Source of the DNA: Inia geoffrensis
Taxonomy: Eukaryota; Chordata; Mammalia; Artiodactyla; Iniidae
DNA: 64,000 nt
Direction of reading: 5' to 3'
Assembly (NCBI GenBank): GCA_036417435.1
Contig: CM070907.1
Span: forward strand, 60,620,001-60,684,000
The position numbers and the translations under genes were made by a program. Under the pieces are notes generated by a model. It had not been told where the DNA came from and searched no databases. It was given only the letters and a program-made list of their open reading frames with translations. Numbering within the stretch: the stretch's first letter is position 1; each line of letters opens with the position of its first letter. Positions 1 through 11,705 of this stretch are shown one piece after another.

Positions 1-110
1 GCTCTGGGGAGGGGGGGGGAGGGGGGTGCGGGTGCGGGTGGTTTACCCCCCCCACCCCACCCCCCCACCCCACCCCCCCCACCCCCACCCCCACCCCCTC
101 ATCGTGTTCT
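1..110. repeat. G-rich then C-rich low-complexity tract
   Basis: The first ~43 bases are G runs separated by A and GTGC. They are followed by C runs separated by A up to about 110. The two halves are roughly complementary, so a hairpin or G-quadruplex is possible. No gene is visible. Confidence 0.85.
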
Positions 111-904
111 CTAAATCGGGGATTGTGTCTAATCTTTCCTCTGCTTGGCTGCACCGGAAGGGCCTCATTATCAGCATCTTTAGGATCCTCCCCCAGGGTG
201 AGCGCACAATGTGGCCCAGCCAGGAGACCAGAGGTCACGGCTGCAGCCCCAAGCACTTCCCTCTGCCTTAGGGACCCAAGGCAGACCAAGGATGGAGGTA
301 TCTCCTTCCCAGTCACTCCAGGCTGGATCCTACCCTCAGCTGTTTAAGCTGATTCCCTCCTCACTGGAAGCAGGAGACAAAGGAAAAGGAAAGCAAGTTG
401 TGTCCACGTGCTCTATGACTCAAACGGATGAGGATAAAATGTAGCAATTCTCCCAAGTTTATCTCCCAAGATTGTGCCAGGTCACAGGAGAATGACTATT
501 TGCCTAGAGCTTAGAGGCTTCATACACACCAGCCCATTTCATCCTTGAAACAGCCTTTTGGGTGGGATTTCGTAGTTACTATCAATAAGCTTTTACATCT
601 ATAGAGCACCTCTAGTTTGTTAGGCGCTGTCTGGTAAATTATCTTATCTGCATCCTGGCAAATCCTATCTGGAAGATGGGGTAGAAATTCTCCCCCAGCC
701 TGGTCCCCCAACACACACATACACGCGCAAGCACACAGCCTGCCATAAGCCATTTGTTGCCAAGGCCTGCAGATGTGCTGTCAGAAATGTATCTTGAATA
801 CCCCCCTCTGCACTACCTTTGTCTCTACCGCACCAACCTGGCTCAGGCCCTTGCCACCTGTCACCCAGCCAGTGATGTCTAAGCAGGTGAAGTATAAAGT
901 GGCA
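111..904. other. Unassigned sequence, no gene
   Basis: No exon or RNA gene is recognised here. A weak MIR-like stretch may lie at about 590-690 (a degenerate minus-strand MIR core resembling a 'gagcacct' segment). The open frames present are short and low in information. Confidence 0.4.
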
Positions 905-1194
905 CAACTTTCCTCACTAGCAAATTTTCAATATTTATCAAAAGCCTTAACAACATCCACACTCTTTGATCTAGCAATTTTGCTTCTGGGAATTTTCCTA
1001 AGGAATGATTCCAAGGTGTGCACAAAGGTTTATTCACAGTAGCACACATAGAAAGTTCATTCCAGTATTACTTAGAATAGACCCCCAAAATGGATCGAGT
1101 AAAGCCTGTATCCAACAATGGAGAAATGGTTACACTTTTACTGAGCAACATGATATAACGCTATGAAATATATACTTGGAAGAAAATAGTTTTT
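905..1194 (+). mobile_element. Old L1/HAL1-like fragment, left part
   Basis: Text around 950-1050 matches the degenerate C-terminal ORF2 region of old L1/HAL1 elements on the plus strand, reading roughly 'ctttgatctagcaattttgcttctggga'-like and then 'caaaggtttattcacagtagca'-like. It stops at the target-site duplication of the minus-strand L1 and appears to resume at 4137. It is heavily mutated and non-coding. The HAL1 versus L1M assignment is uncertain. Confidence 0.6.
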
Positions 1195-1560
1195 AATAGA
1201 TCTTTATTGGAGTATAACTGCTTCACAATACTGTGTTAGGTTCTGTTGTACAACAAAGTGAACCAGCCATATGCATACATACACCCCCATATCCCCTCCC
1301 TCTTGAGCCTCCCTCCCACCCTCCCTATCCCACCCCTCTAGGGGGTCAGAAAACACCGAGATGATCTCCCTGTGCTATGTGGCTGCTTCCCACTAGCTAT
1401 CGGTTTTACATTTGGTAGTGTATATATGTACATACCACTCTCTCACTTCTTCCCAGCTTACCCTTCCCCCTCCCCATGTCCTCAAGTCCATTCTCTAGTA
1501 GGTCTGCATCTTTATTCCCCTCCTGCCCCTAGGTTCTTCATGACCTTTTTTTTTTTTTTT

Positions 1561-4134
1561 TTAGATTCCATATATATGTGTTAGCACACAGTATTTGTTT
1601 TTCTCTTTCTGACTTACTTCACTCTGTATAACAGATTCTAGGTCCGTCCACCTCACTACAAATAACTCAGTTTTGTTTCTTTTTATGGCTGAGTAATATT
1701 CCATTGTATATATATGCCACATCTTCTTTACCCATTCATCTGTCGATGGACACTTAGGTTGCTTCCATGTCCTGGCTATTGTAAATAGAGCTGCAATGAA
1801 CATTGTGGTACATGACACTTTTTGAATTATGGTTTTCTCAGGGTATATGCCCAGTAGTGGGATTGCTGGGTCGTATGGTAGTTCTATTTTGAGTATTTTA
1901 AGGAACCTCCATACTGTTCTCCATAGTGGCTGTATCAATTTACATTCCCACCAACAGTACAAGAGGGTTCCCTTTTCTCCACACCCTCTCCAGCATTTAT
2001 TGTTTGTAGATTTTTTGATGATGGCCATTCTGACTGGTGTGAGGTGATATCTCATTGTAGTTTTGATTTGCATTTCTCTAATGATTAATGATGTTGAGCA
2101 TTCTTTCATGTGTTTGTTGGCAATCTGTATTTCTTCTTTGGAGAAATGTCTGTTTAGGTCTTCTGCCCATTTTTGGATTGGGTTGTTTGTTTTTTTGATA
2201 TTGAGCTACATGAGCTGCTTGTAAATTTTGGAAATTAATTCTTTGTCAGTTGCTTTGTTTGCAAATATTTTCTTCCATTCTGAGGGTTATCTTTTCATCT
2301 TGTTTATGGTTTCCTTTGCTGTGCAAAAGCTTTTAAGTTTCACTAGGTCCCATTTGTTTATTTTTGTTTTTATTTCCATTTCTCTAGGAGGTGGGTCAAA
2401 AAAGGATCTTCTTGTGATTTATGCCATAAAGTGTTCTGCCTATATTTTCCTCTAAGAGTTTTATAGTGTCTGGCCTTACACTTAGGTCTTTAATCCATTT
2501 TGAGTATTTTTTGTGTTTGGTGTTAGGGAGTGTTCTAATTTCATTCTTTTACATGTAGCTGTACAGTTTTCCCAGCACCACTTATTGAAGAGGCTGTCTT
2601 TTCTCCATTGTATATTCTTGCCTCCTTTATCAAAAATAAGGTGACCATATGTGCGTGTGTTTATCTCTGGGCTTTCTATCCTGTTCCATTGATCTCTAGC
2701 ATTTATTGTTTCTAGATTTTTTTTGATAATGGCCATTCTGACCCACATGAGGTAATACCTCATTGTAGTTTTGATTTGCATTTCTCTAATAGTTAGTGAT
2801 ATTGAACCTCTTTTCATGTGCCTCTTGGCCACCTGTATGTCTTCTTTGGTGAAATGTCTATTTAGGTCTTCTGCCCATTTTTTAATTGGGTTGTTTGGGT
2901 TTTTTGGTATTGCGCCCCATGAGGTGTTTGTATATTTTGGAGATTAATCCTTGTCCGTTGTTTCATTTGCAAATATTTTCTCCCATGCTGAGGGTTGCCT
3001 TTTCATCTTGTTTATGGTTTCCTTTGCTGTGCAAAATCTTTTAAGTTTAATTAGGTCCCATTTGTTTATTTTTGTTTTTATATCCATTTCCCTAGGAGGT
3101 GTGTCCAAAAGGATCTTGCTGTGGTTTATGTCAAAGAGTGTTTTTCCTATGTTTTCCTCTAAGAGTTTTATAGTGTCTGGCCTTACACTTAGGTCTTTAA
3201 TTCATTTTGAGTTTATTTTTGTGTATGATGTTAGGGAGTGTTCTAATTTCATTCTTTTACATGTAGCTGTCCAGTTTTCCCAGCACCTCTTATTGACGAG
3301 GCTGTCTTTTCTCCATTGTGTGTTCTTGCCTCCTTTGTCGTAAATTAGGTGACTATATATGCATGGTTTATCTCTGGGTTTTCTATCCTGTACCATTAAT
3401 GCATATTTCTGTTTTTGTGCCAGTACCATACTGTCTTGATTACTGTAGCTTTGTAGTATAGTTTGAAGTCGGGGAGCCTGATTCCTCCCGCTCCGTTTTT
3501 CTTTCTCAAGATTTCTTTGGCTATTCGGGGTCTTTTGTGTTTCCATACAAATTGTAAAATTTTTTGTTTTAATTCTGTGAAAAATGCCATTGGTAGTTTG
3601 ATAGGGATTGCATTGAATCTGTAGATTGCTTTGGGTAGTACAGTCATTTTCAATATTGATTCTTCCAATCCAAGAACGTGGTATATTTCTCCATCTGTTT
3701 ATGTCATCTTTAATTTCTTTAATCAGTGTTTTACAGTTTTCTGAGTAAAAGTCTTTCACCTCCTTAGGCAGGTTTATTCCTAGGAATTTTATTCTTTTTG
3801 TTGCGATGGTAAATGGGATTGTTTCCTTAATTTCTCTTTTTGTTGTTAGTGTAAAGGAATGCCAGAGATTTCTGTGCATTTTGTATCCTGCAACCTTACC
3901 AAATTCATTGATCAGTTCTAGTAGTTTTCTGATGGCATCTTTGGGATTTTCTATGTACAGTATCATATCATCTGCAAACAGTGACAGTTTTATTTCTTCT
4001 CTTCCAATTTGTATTCTTTTTATTTCTTTTTCTTCTCTGATTGCCGTGGCTAGGACTTCCAAAACAATGTTGAATAAGAGTGGTGAGAGTGGACATCCTT
4101 GTCTTGTTCCTGATCTTAGTGGAAATGCTTTCAC
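1561..4134 (-). pseudogene. L1 ORF2 relic (reverse transcriptase part)
   Basis: Reading on the minus strand from 4134, the frame shows the RT region, including the catalytic FADD motif encoded at 3967-3978. It then runs into the C-terminal region ending in 'LTHIYGI' followed by a stop at 1561. The endonuclease domain and N-terminal RT are missing through 5' truncation. A frameshift near 3660 moves the reading to another frame, and the tandem duplication breaks it again near 2700. It cannot encode a working protein. Confidence 0.85.
1992..3404 (-). repeat. 706-bp direct tandem duplication inside L1
   Basis: Copy A is 1992-2697 and copy B is 2698-3404. Both begin at 'agcatttattgttt' (1992 and 2698), and both end in 'tatcctgt-ccatt-at' text with an offset of 706-707 bp. 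The copies differ at many positions throughout, which suggests they come from different L1 templates or are an old duplication. Only copy B continues into upstream RT sequence, and only copy A continues into the 3' UTR. Confidence 0.85.
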
Positions 4135-4136
4135 TT

Positions 4137-4880
4137 AGAAAATACATTTTAAAAATGTTTAGTCTAGGTGGTGGGATTATAGATTTTCTTCTTTATGTAT
4201 TTATATCTTTTCTAAATTTTCATCAATAAATATGACTCATTTAGAAACAATACACTTTATTAAAATACACGGACTCAATACTGGTGAGTGAAACAGGAGA
4301 CAGGTACACACAAATCCAGCTAGTGACCATCCACATTTTCAACTGGCTCTTCTAGAAAGCAGCGCCTTCCTTGGTACAGACCAAAAGCCATAACAGAGTT
4401 CAAACCTTCCACACCCAGAGCTCACTACTGGGAATTCGCTTTAAGAAAAGAACTGAACAAACTCAAAAAGCAACATGATCAAAAATTCTCATTACATCTT
4501 ATCTAAAAGAACTGGAAACAATCCAGGTGTCCAACTCGGGATAGTTCTGTATGGAACATCAACACCATGGAATGCAGGGCAGCCATAATCATGCCAGTTA
4601 TGAAAACTATGTAGAAATATGAAATAATGTTGAAAATAGACTGTAAAATTAAAAGAAGACACAAAGCTGCATTTGTCAGAACTGCAGCTATAAAAAATAA
4701 GCATGTATGTGAACAAGGGCATTTCAAAAGCAAGAACATATACTGTTTGGATTATGAGATCACAGGGAACCTTTTGCTTTTTAAGTTTCATTCCCCCCCG
4801 ACACCAGCTTTTTAAACAAGCTTTTAACATTTTGCCTGTACCACAGACACATTTTTTTAAAATGTAGAAAACGTAGAAAA
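4137..4880 (+). mobile_element. Old L1/HAL1-like fragment, right part
   Basis: This continues the element seen at 905-1194. It has 3' UTR-like text (gtggtgggattatagatttt) near 4170, and then further old L1/HAL1-like plus-strand sequence around 4420-4700 ('ggaacatcaacaccatggaat', 'atgaaaactatgtagaaatatg'-like). It is non-coding. Frames of up to 143 codons here carry no recognisable domain. The exact family is uncertain. Confidence 0.5.
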
Positions 4881-5609
4881 AGGGAAAATGAATTACCAAA
4901 AGGAACACAATCACTGCCAGCATTTTGATGTGTTCTTCCCTGTCTCTTTTTCCTGTGCACTAGATGGTTTGGTTTGGTTTTGATCCCTGGAATCATGACA
5001 ACATTTTCTTTAAAGTAGTCATAAAATCATTTCAATTTTTAAAAACTGGAGAACGTAACATAAGACCTGTAGGAACATACAGCGACGGGTTTTTTGAAAT
5101 ACTATCAAGAGAAATGACCTCATACAATGTCTGACTGTAAGCAAAAAACAGCAATATTGCACCATTGTGACAGAACAGATGGAATGATCAAAGTTCCTAA
5201 CACCTGCGGAAGACTCGCAGGCCAGTATCAGTAACCATAAGTGGGGAGCATGGAGAGTGCTGTGCTACTAAAGCTGACATCGTTGGAAATTAGAAGGAAT
5301 TTTCTCAGACTTGGAAAAGATAATAGATATGACAATGGACTAAGTTTTCAGATCAGAAAAAGCTTGAAGGGATCAAATCCAATTGGTCAGCTGACCCAGA
5401 ATAGTTAACCTGCTTGATATCTACTGATATCCAAGCCAGCATGGACCCCTCCAGCGAGAGAAACAGCAAGAGGGAAAATCACTATGTAAGCAATGCCTGG
5501 GCTCTGCTGCCCATTGAATGTGGTCCCTGGAGAGAGTGAGGGGTGGCTGAGTATGCTGTCGTCACGGAGGGGCTTGGTTTCTGCAGGAGTGTGACACTTT
5601 GGGGCTTTT
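4881..5609. other. Unassigned sequence, no gene
   Basis: I see no recognisable exon, RNA or repeat family here. Confidence 0.4.
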
Positions 5610-5612
5610 CAA

Positions 5613-6680
5613 ACAACTGACAAAGGATTAATCTCCAAAATATACAAGCCGCTCATGCAGCTCAATATCAAAAAAACAAGCAACCCAATCCCAAAATTGG
5701 GTGGAAGACCTAAATAGACATTTCTCCAAAGAAGAGATACAGACTGCCAACAAACACATGAAAGGATGCTCAGCATCACTAATCATTAACAGAAATGCAA
5801 ATCAAAACCACAATGACATATCACCTTACACCTGTCAGAATGGCCATCATCAAAAAATCTACAAACAATAAATGCTGGAGAGGGTGTGAAGAAAAGGGAA
5901 CCCTCTTGAACTGTTGGTGGGAATGTAAATTGGTACAGCCACTATCGAGGACAGTATGGAGGTTCCTTAAAAAACTACAAATAGAATTACCATATGACCC
6001 AGCAATCCCACTACTGGGCATATACCCTGAGAAAACCATAATTCAAAAGAAGTCATGTACCACAATGTTCATTGCAGCTCTATTTACAATAGCCAGGTCA
6101 TGGAAGCAACTTAAATGCCCATCAACAGACAAATGGATAAAGAAGATGTGGTACCTATACACAATGGAGTATTACTCAGCCATAAAAAGGAACAAAATTG
6201 GGTCATTTGTAGAGATGTGGATGGACCTAGAGACTGTTATACAGAGTGAAGTAAGTCAGAAAGAGAAAAACAAATACCGTATGCTAACACATATATACGG
6301 AATCTAAAAAAAAAAAAGTGGCTCTGATGAACCTAGGGGCAGGAGTGGAATAAAGACGCAGACATAGAGAATGGACTTGAGGATATGGGGAGGGGGAAGG
6401 GTAAGCTGGGACGAAGTGAGAGAGTGGCATGGACATATGTACACTACCAAATGTAAAATAGATAGCTACTGGGAAGCAGCTGCATAGCACAGGGAGATCA
6501 GGTCGGTGCTTTGTGACCACCTAGAGGGGTGGGATAGGGAGGATGGGAGGGAGGCTCAAGAGGGAGGGGATATGGGGATATATGTATATGTATGTCTGAT
6601 TCACTTTGTTATAAAGCATAAACTAACACACCATTGTAAAGCAATTATACTCCAATAAAGATGTTAAAAAAAAAAAAAAA
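5613..6680 (+). mobile_element. 5'-truncated L1, 3' end, plus strand
   Basis: The element begins inside ORF2 near 5610 and reads through the ORF2 C-terminus to a stop at 6305-6307. It then has a cetartiodactyl-type 3' UTR ending in 'ccaataaagatgtt' plus an A15 tail (6666-6680). A weak candidate target duplication is gggcttttcaa near 5602 and gggcccctcaa just after the tail (8 of 11 match). It is the same family as the L1 at 1195-4136 but in the opposite orientation. Confidence 0.88.
5656..6307 (+). pseudogene. L1 ORF2 C-terminal relic
   Basis: The frame from 5795 encodes the L1 ORF2 C-terminal region with the zinc-knuckle-side motifs 'NKCWRGC' and 'YYSAIKRN', ending in LTHIYGI-stop. It covers only about the last 170-215 codons of an ORF2 normally near 1,270 codons. 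RT and endonuclease are absent, so it has no activity. The frame is almost intact, so the copy is fairly young. Confidence 0.85.
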
Positions 6681-6934
6681 CAGGGCCCCTCAATACAAAC
6701 TGACTATTCATCTCTTACATGCGTATCTAGCAAAGCCTCTGCCTTCCGCTGCAAGGTTGGGGGAAAGCTGCTGGGCTGATTGAGACAATGAGATGCCACC
6801 GCTAACATAGCAAACCTCACTCAGATACTCCCCACTTCAAGGAAAAATGTCATGCTGCATTCTTTGCTTTAGAGGCTTTTAGACACTAACCCCTGGACAA
6901 GATGCAATGCGACTCCACTACATTTCCCAAGAAC
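6681..6934. other. Unassigned sequence
   Basis: No gene or repeat was recognised between the L1 tail and the first L2 block. Confidence 0.4.
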
Positions 6935-7735
6935 TAATCTGACCATATCACTCCCACACTTCAGTCTCCTCAGGGCTCCCGGCTGCCTACACAAGCCCTC
7001 TGTGAGAGGAAGGACAGGACCCTGGTGAAGAGGGCGAACGTAGGAGCCAAACTGCCTGAGTCTGAGTCCTGCCTCTGCCCTTCATGAGTTGGGTGACCTT
7101 GGGCAAGTTCCCTATCCTCTTGGTGCCTACATTTCTTTCTTTGTAAATAGGATAATAACTGTACCTACCTCATAGGGTTACTGTATGGCTGAAAATAATT
7201 AATACAACAAAGCACAAAGAAGAGAGCCTGGCATACAGGAAGGACCCGATAAATCTTAGGTGTTGCTTTTATTATTGTCACTGTTGGAGAAAGTTCAAAT
7301 TCCCTAGCAGGGCATACAGAGCCACCCATGACCCAGCCCCTGCTCATATCTCTGGCTTCATTTCTCGTGACCTTTGAGTTACCACCACCACGATGATCAC
7401 ATAGCCATGCCCAGCTCCCAGAGTGTGGCCCCCAAGGCAGGTTCATCCACGACTTTACTCACATGGGGCCATTCTCTCCTTGTTGCTGGCAAGCAACCAT
7501 ATAGCTCTGGAACCTTCCTCCCCTCCCCCCATGTGAATTAGCCGCTGTCTCCTTTACTCCTCCACTGGGTTCTATGGAGACTCTCTTCATAGATACTTCA
7601 TTATCCTCATTGGTTTAGGTATCCTGCTTCCCCCACTAGACCTTAAGGACACAGGCCCTTATGAATTCCTATCTGTATCCCCATTGCCTGGCACTCAGTA
7701 GATCCTGAATAAATATTTATTAAATAAATGCAAAA
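6935..7735 (+). mobile_element. L2 fragment split by a MIR
   Basis: L2-like text at 6935-7030 ('gaccatatcactcccacacttcagtctcctcagg'-like) resumes at about 7285 ('tccctagcagggcatacagagcc'-like). It ends with the typical L2 3' end at 7660-7735 ('ctggcactcagtagatcctgaataaatattta'-like). The MIR at 7032-7280 interrupts it. Ancient and non-coding. Confidence 0.7.
7032..7280 (+). mobile_element. MIR SINE, plus strand
   Basis: It shows the near-complete MIR order: tRNA-like head, the core 'gggtgaccttgggcaagtt', 'ctacctcatagggtta', and the 3' part 'gataaatcttaggtgttgctttt'. It sits inside an L2. Confidence 0.85.
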
Positions 7736-8184
7736 GAAATATTGATCAGAACATGCAAAAGCTAGGAATACTTTTCAAAGAACCTAAACACAAGGATGAG
7801 GAAAGCAAACCCCAAAACACTTTGATCCTAAGGAGAGTTAATTGTCAAAGATCATATAACCAAAGAAAAGAAAATGATAATTTCCCAGGGGAAAGCCAAA
7901 CCTTGTTATAATGAAGTGTCTCTGTGTGTACTGGAGGAGGGGGAGGGAGAAGTGACATTAATAATGGTTCTAAACTTACTGATGTTGACTAGTCATTGAA
8001 CAGCACTTTTTAAACCTTTTCTTCAGGGGAAAAAAAAAAGCTGACTGGGAAGTATTTTTTACCTTGTTCAGAGTGCAGGTTATTTCAATACAAAATATTG
8101 CAGGGGACCCAGACTGCAAGAAAAAGAGAGAATTAATCTTTGCTCAATGTCTATAATGAGCTAGATACTTTAAAAATAATATAG
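7736..8184. other. Unassigned sequence
   Basis: I see no exon, RNA gene or clear repeat here. Confidence 0.4.
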
Positions 8185-8315
8185 TTTCTATTTATTAAGC
8201 AGAAGGTGCCAGACACAGAATCGTTCACTTTAGACACATTATCAAATTTGATAACGCAAGTCCTCAACAACTCTGAGACATAAGTATTAGCCTCTGCATT
8301 CTACATATGAGATAA
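8185..8315 (-). mobile_element. MIR fragment, minus strand
   Basis: Degenerate reverse MIR: 'ttattaagcagaaggtgccagacac', a 'cattatcaaatttgataacgcaagtcc' core and 'tctgcattctacatatgagata'. Divergent. Confidence 0.55.
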
Positions 8316-9660
8316 ACATATTCACTCATTCCATACACTTGTAGTGAGCACGTACTATGTGCAAGTCACTGACCCACAAGCAGAGGATACAGTGATGAAC
8401 AGGCAGACAAGTTCCCCCGCCACACACCTTCATAGAGTATACATTCTAGCTAGGCAGAAGAGAGAGCAATGAATGAATGTGGAAATGAGCACATACATAA
8501 ATAACCAAGAAAAATACCTGATAGTAGCAAGCGCTAATAGAAAATAAAAGTAAAGGAAGGGACAGCAATTTTAGAGTGAGTTGTCACAGAAAGCCTCTCT
8601 GAGGCGGCTCTATTTAAGATGAGAGTTGAATAAGAAAAAGACAAGCACAGGAAGACTGGAAGAGCATTTTAAGCTGAAGGAATAACTATGCAAAGTGCGC
8701 TGAAACAAGAATGGACTTGGCATGTGCAAGGAGCCAAAAATAGAACAATGAGGCTGGATGCATGGTCAAGAAGAGGGCTGAGACTGACATGGGGCAGGTC
8801 ACATAGAGCTTGGTCAGCCAGGACAAGGAGTTTAGACTTCATTCTGAGTGCAACAGGAGGCCACCTGGAGGGAGAGGGGTGGTTAGGAATGTGACAAACC
8901 AATTAACATTTTTCAAAGATTTCTCTGGTCCCTGCAATGGAGGGTATTGCGGTATAGATACCGGCTGAAGCAGGGCAACTAGTTAGGAGGTTACTGCAAG
9001 TAGTCTAGGTGAGAGATGATGTGGCTTGGACTAGGGTGCTGGTAATGAAGATGGAGGCAAGGAGATATATTTGGGAATGCTTCTGAAGATAGAGAAGACA
9101 GAACTTGCTGAAGGACTGGATGATGATGGTGAAGAAAGAAAGAAATCAAAAGTAATGCCTAGACATTTTGGCTTGAGCACTTAAGGTGAATACTAGCACC
9201 ACTTACTGAGGTGGGGAAGATTGAAAGAAGAACAAGTTTAGGGTAGAGACTAAATCAAGAGTTCTCTTCTGGCCACGTTAAATTTGCAATGTCTCTTAGA
9301 GATCTACCTGGACGTGAATCTGGAGTTCCAGAAAAAGTCTGAGGATGAAGCTACAGATTTGAGGGTCATTAGCAAATGGATGTTAGGGAAAGCCATTGGA
9401 TTAGAAGAGGACATCTGTGGAGGGTGAATAAATAAAGAGAAGGGGGCCATTTCAGAACATGGGGCACATCTCCATTTAGAGGCTGAGGAGAGAAGGAGAC
9501 TTAAGGAGAGTCCAGAGGGGTAGGAAGAGACCCAGGAAAGTAGAGTGTCAAAGAAAACAGAGATCTGCTTTGTCACATGCTGCTGAGAGAATAAGTAAGA
9601 CTAAAACATAGCAGTGGCCTTCGACTTGGCAACATCAAGGTCACTGGCAGACACAGACAG
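8316..9660 (+). repeat. Ancient mammalian repeat, family not named
   Basis: Order of motifs: 'gtagtgagcacgtactatgtgc', 'acattctagctaggcagaag', 'agcctctctgaggcgg', 'gaagagcattttaagc', 'gaggccacctggaggg', 'ctggtccctgcaatgg', 'gtgagagatgatgtggcttgg', 'gagcacttaaggtgaatac', 'ctggagttccag'. The same order reappears at about 21300-22340, so it is one dispersed family over 1.3 kb long. I recognise it as common mammalian repeat text but cannot assign a Repbase name with confidence. Confidence 0.65.
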
Positions 9661-10560
9661 GAATAGTCCCTGTGGAATGATGAGAAGAGATTAGAGTCAG
9701 GGGAAGCAGTCAACGCCAAAACAATGGACACCTTTTAAGTTTTACTGAGAAAGAGAACAAAGAAACTAGAAGATAGCTAGAGGGTGGGTATAAGGTCAAC
9801 AGAGTTTTAAATTAAATAATGAATTTATTTTGTAACATTTGAGAGACAAAATTAGAAAACATTTTGGATTGTTTTGGGGGGGGGATTGTTTTCAGGTAAG
9901 AAATACTAGAGAATGCTTATTTGCTATTGAGAATTATCCTGTGATGAGGGTAAATTTCATGATGGCAAAGGGGGCATAATTAGAAGATCAAGGATCTACG
10001 AGACTTGGTCTTAACACAGTTAGTAATGTGCCCAAGGCAAAAGAAATGGTAGGCAGGGAGATGGGATACTAATCCAGGTCTGTTTTGACTCATACATGCA
10101 TCCTTTTTCCACCACAGCAATGCCTGTAATCTAATAGAGTAACATTTGCAAAAGATCACAACTCCAGTCTCTGAAGATAATCAGAACAGAGTTAGAAGGG
10201 ATCTTAAGAGAACCTGGGAGAGCTAACACAAACACACCGCTTCTTGTATGTAACCAAGCTCTGTTCATCATACAGAATTCTATTAATGCATCTTCACTCA
10301 AATGTCATTCATGAACGCACATCTAGCTGTAGTCCCACTAGCGGCAGAACCCTCCAACACTGCCCTTTAATGTAAAGAGTGGGTTTGAGGAGGGGAAGGG
10401 GACGCTGAGATAAATCACAGAGCAGAGTATGGGGGAACACTGCGGGAAATAAACTCTCTAGTGACTGTAATAAGGTAGTTAAAAATACTTTTAGAAGGTT
10501 AGTTGTGTATTTATATTCAGCAAAGTGAAGACGGAAATCATTATATGATCGTTTTGTTTC
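9661..10560. other. Unassigned sequence, no gene
   Basis: No exon recognised. A small direct repeat of ggattgtttt flanks a G9 run at about 9866-9893. Confidence 0.4.
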
Positions 10561-11074
10561 TTTCCTATTTACATAGTGACCTCAGGAAGCAAGTGACTAT
10601 GGCTGTGCCCGGAAGTGGCCTCTTGTCATCTGTTTCCCATGCCCACTCCTGCTCTACCACCTGGGCACAGCACCACCCCTTCAGCCCCATCTTTCTCTCA
10701 CCTGGTTTCTCACTATCTAAGTTCTAGTTTACTTCTTCCTTCACGGCAACATACATGCCATCTCCCCCATGACGTCCTCCCTGATTTCTCCCTCTCTGAA
10801 ACTTTATAGCACTAAGTACTAGTACCATGTAAATTTAGCTCTTGCTCACATTAAGCCATTTTTTTTGTTTTTGTTTCTTTGTGGGGAGGGGAACAGAGAA
10901 AGGTTTACTGCAAGGTCCAAGCAAGGAGAACGGGTGGCTCATGCTCAAAAGACTCGAACTCCTTGATCACGCTAAGTCTTAAAACTATTCTCTGAGTCAA
11001 ATATCAGAATGAGAGTACTTTTCAGTAGGAAATTCCATGCATTTGTTGGCCACTGTTACTTTGAGAGGAAAGAT
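10561..11074. other. Possible L2-like stretch and unassigned DNA
   Basis: The segment 10585-10830 is rich in 'cccatgccc...ctccctgatttctccctctctg' text resembling degraded L2. The segment 10860-10990 begins with a T-rich run and 'aaaggtttactgcaaggtccaagcaagg', which looks like a repeat I cannot name. No gene. Confidence 0.35.
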
Positions 11075-11077
11075 CCA

Positions 11078-11205
11078 GATTGAGTTGAAATTGTGGCTCT
11101 GTTCCATGTCTGATACACTGAGTGATCTTGGGCAAGTCACTTTCTGAGCCTCAGTTCCCCCACCCAGAAAACAGGAATACTACGACCTACCACCCACCAC
11201 CTGGG
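11078..11205 (+). mobile_element. MIR fragment, plus strand
   Basis: The MIR core 'gtgatcttgggcaagtcactttctgagcctcagtt'-like is clear. The 3' half is lost. Confidence 0.8.
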
Positions 11206-11214
11206 TAGGTATCC

Positions 11215-11705
11215 AAAATGTGCTGGACAGCCCACTCTTCTGCTAAAAACCCTACGACGGCTTCCCATGGTTTTCAAAATCAAGTCCCAAACTCTTCAAC
11301 CTGTTTATTACATCCTATCAACTTCTCCAGCCTTATTTCTCACCTACCTCACATCCCGTACTCTAGTAACAATGAATTCCTCATGATATTTCTCACCCCC
11401 ATGCTTTTGTTTTTTTGGTCCCTGCTGTCCCTGCACTCTTAATCCACCTTGCTCAGGCATTGCTCTCCTCCTGGGAGCCTTCCTGGATTTGTCAGCATCC
11501 ACCCTTTCCCCACATACACAGGTTAGGCTCTCCCATTTGGTTCTCCCATATGACCCTGACCACAGCTTAATCTCTGTAGTTACCCCACTGTTTATAATGA
11601 TTTATTTACAGGCCCACCTACTCCATAAAACAAGGGTTCCTTGGGGAAAAGCACTGGGCTTTATTCATCTTTGTATCCCCAGCACAGGCACTGACTTCTG
11701 CTTCA
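11215..11705 (+). mobile_element. L2 fragment, plus strand
   Basis: L2 3' region: 'cggcttcccatggttttcaaaatcaagtcc'-like, 'ctcacctacctcac', 'cctgggagccttcctgg', and the end 'ttcatctttgtatccccagcacaggcactgac'-like. Non-coding. Confidence 0.75.

Larger units (their letters stand above)
1195..4136 (-). mobile_element. 5'-truncated L1 with internal duplication
   Basis: This is a minus-strand L1 3' part. The A-tail side is at 1195 with 3' UTR to about 1560, and ORF2 lies from 1561 to 4134. The 5' truncation falls just upstream of the reverse-transcriptase core. Flanking imperfect duplications of 14 bp (agaaaatagttttt at 1181, agaaaatacatttt at 4137) and resumption of an older element on the far side argue for a single insertion. 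A 706-bp segment is present twice in tandem inside it (separate entry). The element is dead: it has frameshifts, stops and no 5' UTR or ORF1. Confidence 0.88.

Noticed and set aside
4492..4923. 143-codon minus-strand frame with hydrophobic stretches
   Set aside because: It lies in decayed L1/HAL1-like sequence, with no domain and no splice or promoter support.
10862..10990. Possible LTR or SINE beginning with a T-rich run
   Set aside because: The text feels repeat-like, but I could not place it in a family or find a TSD.
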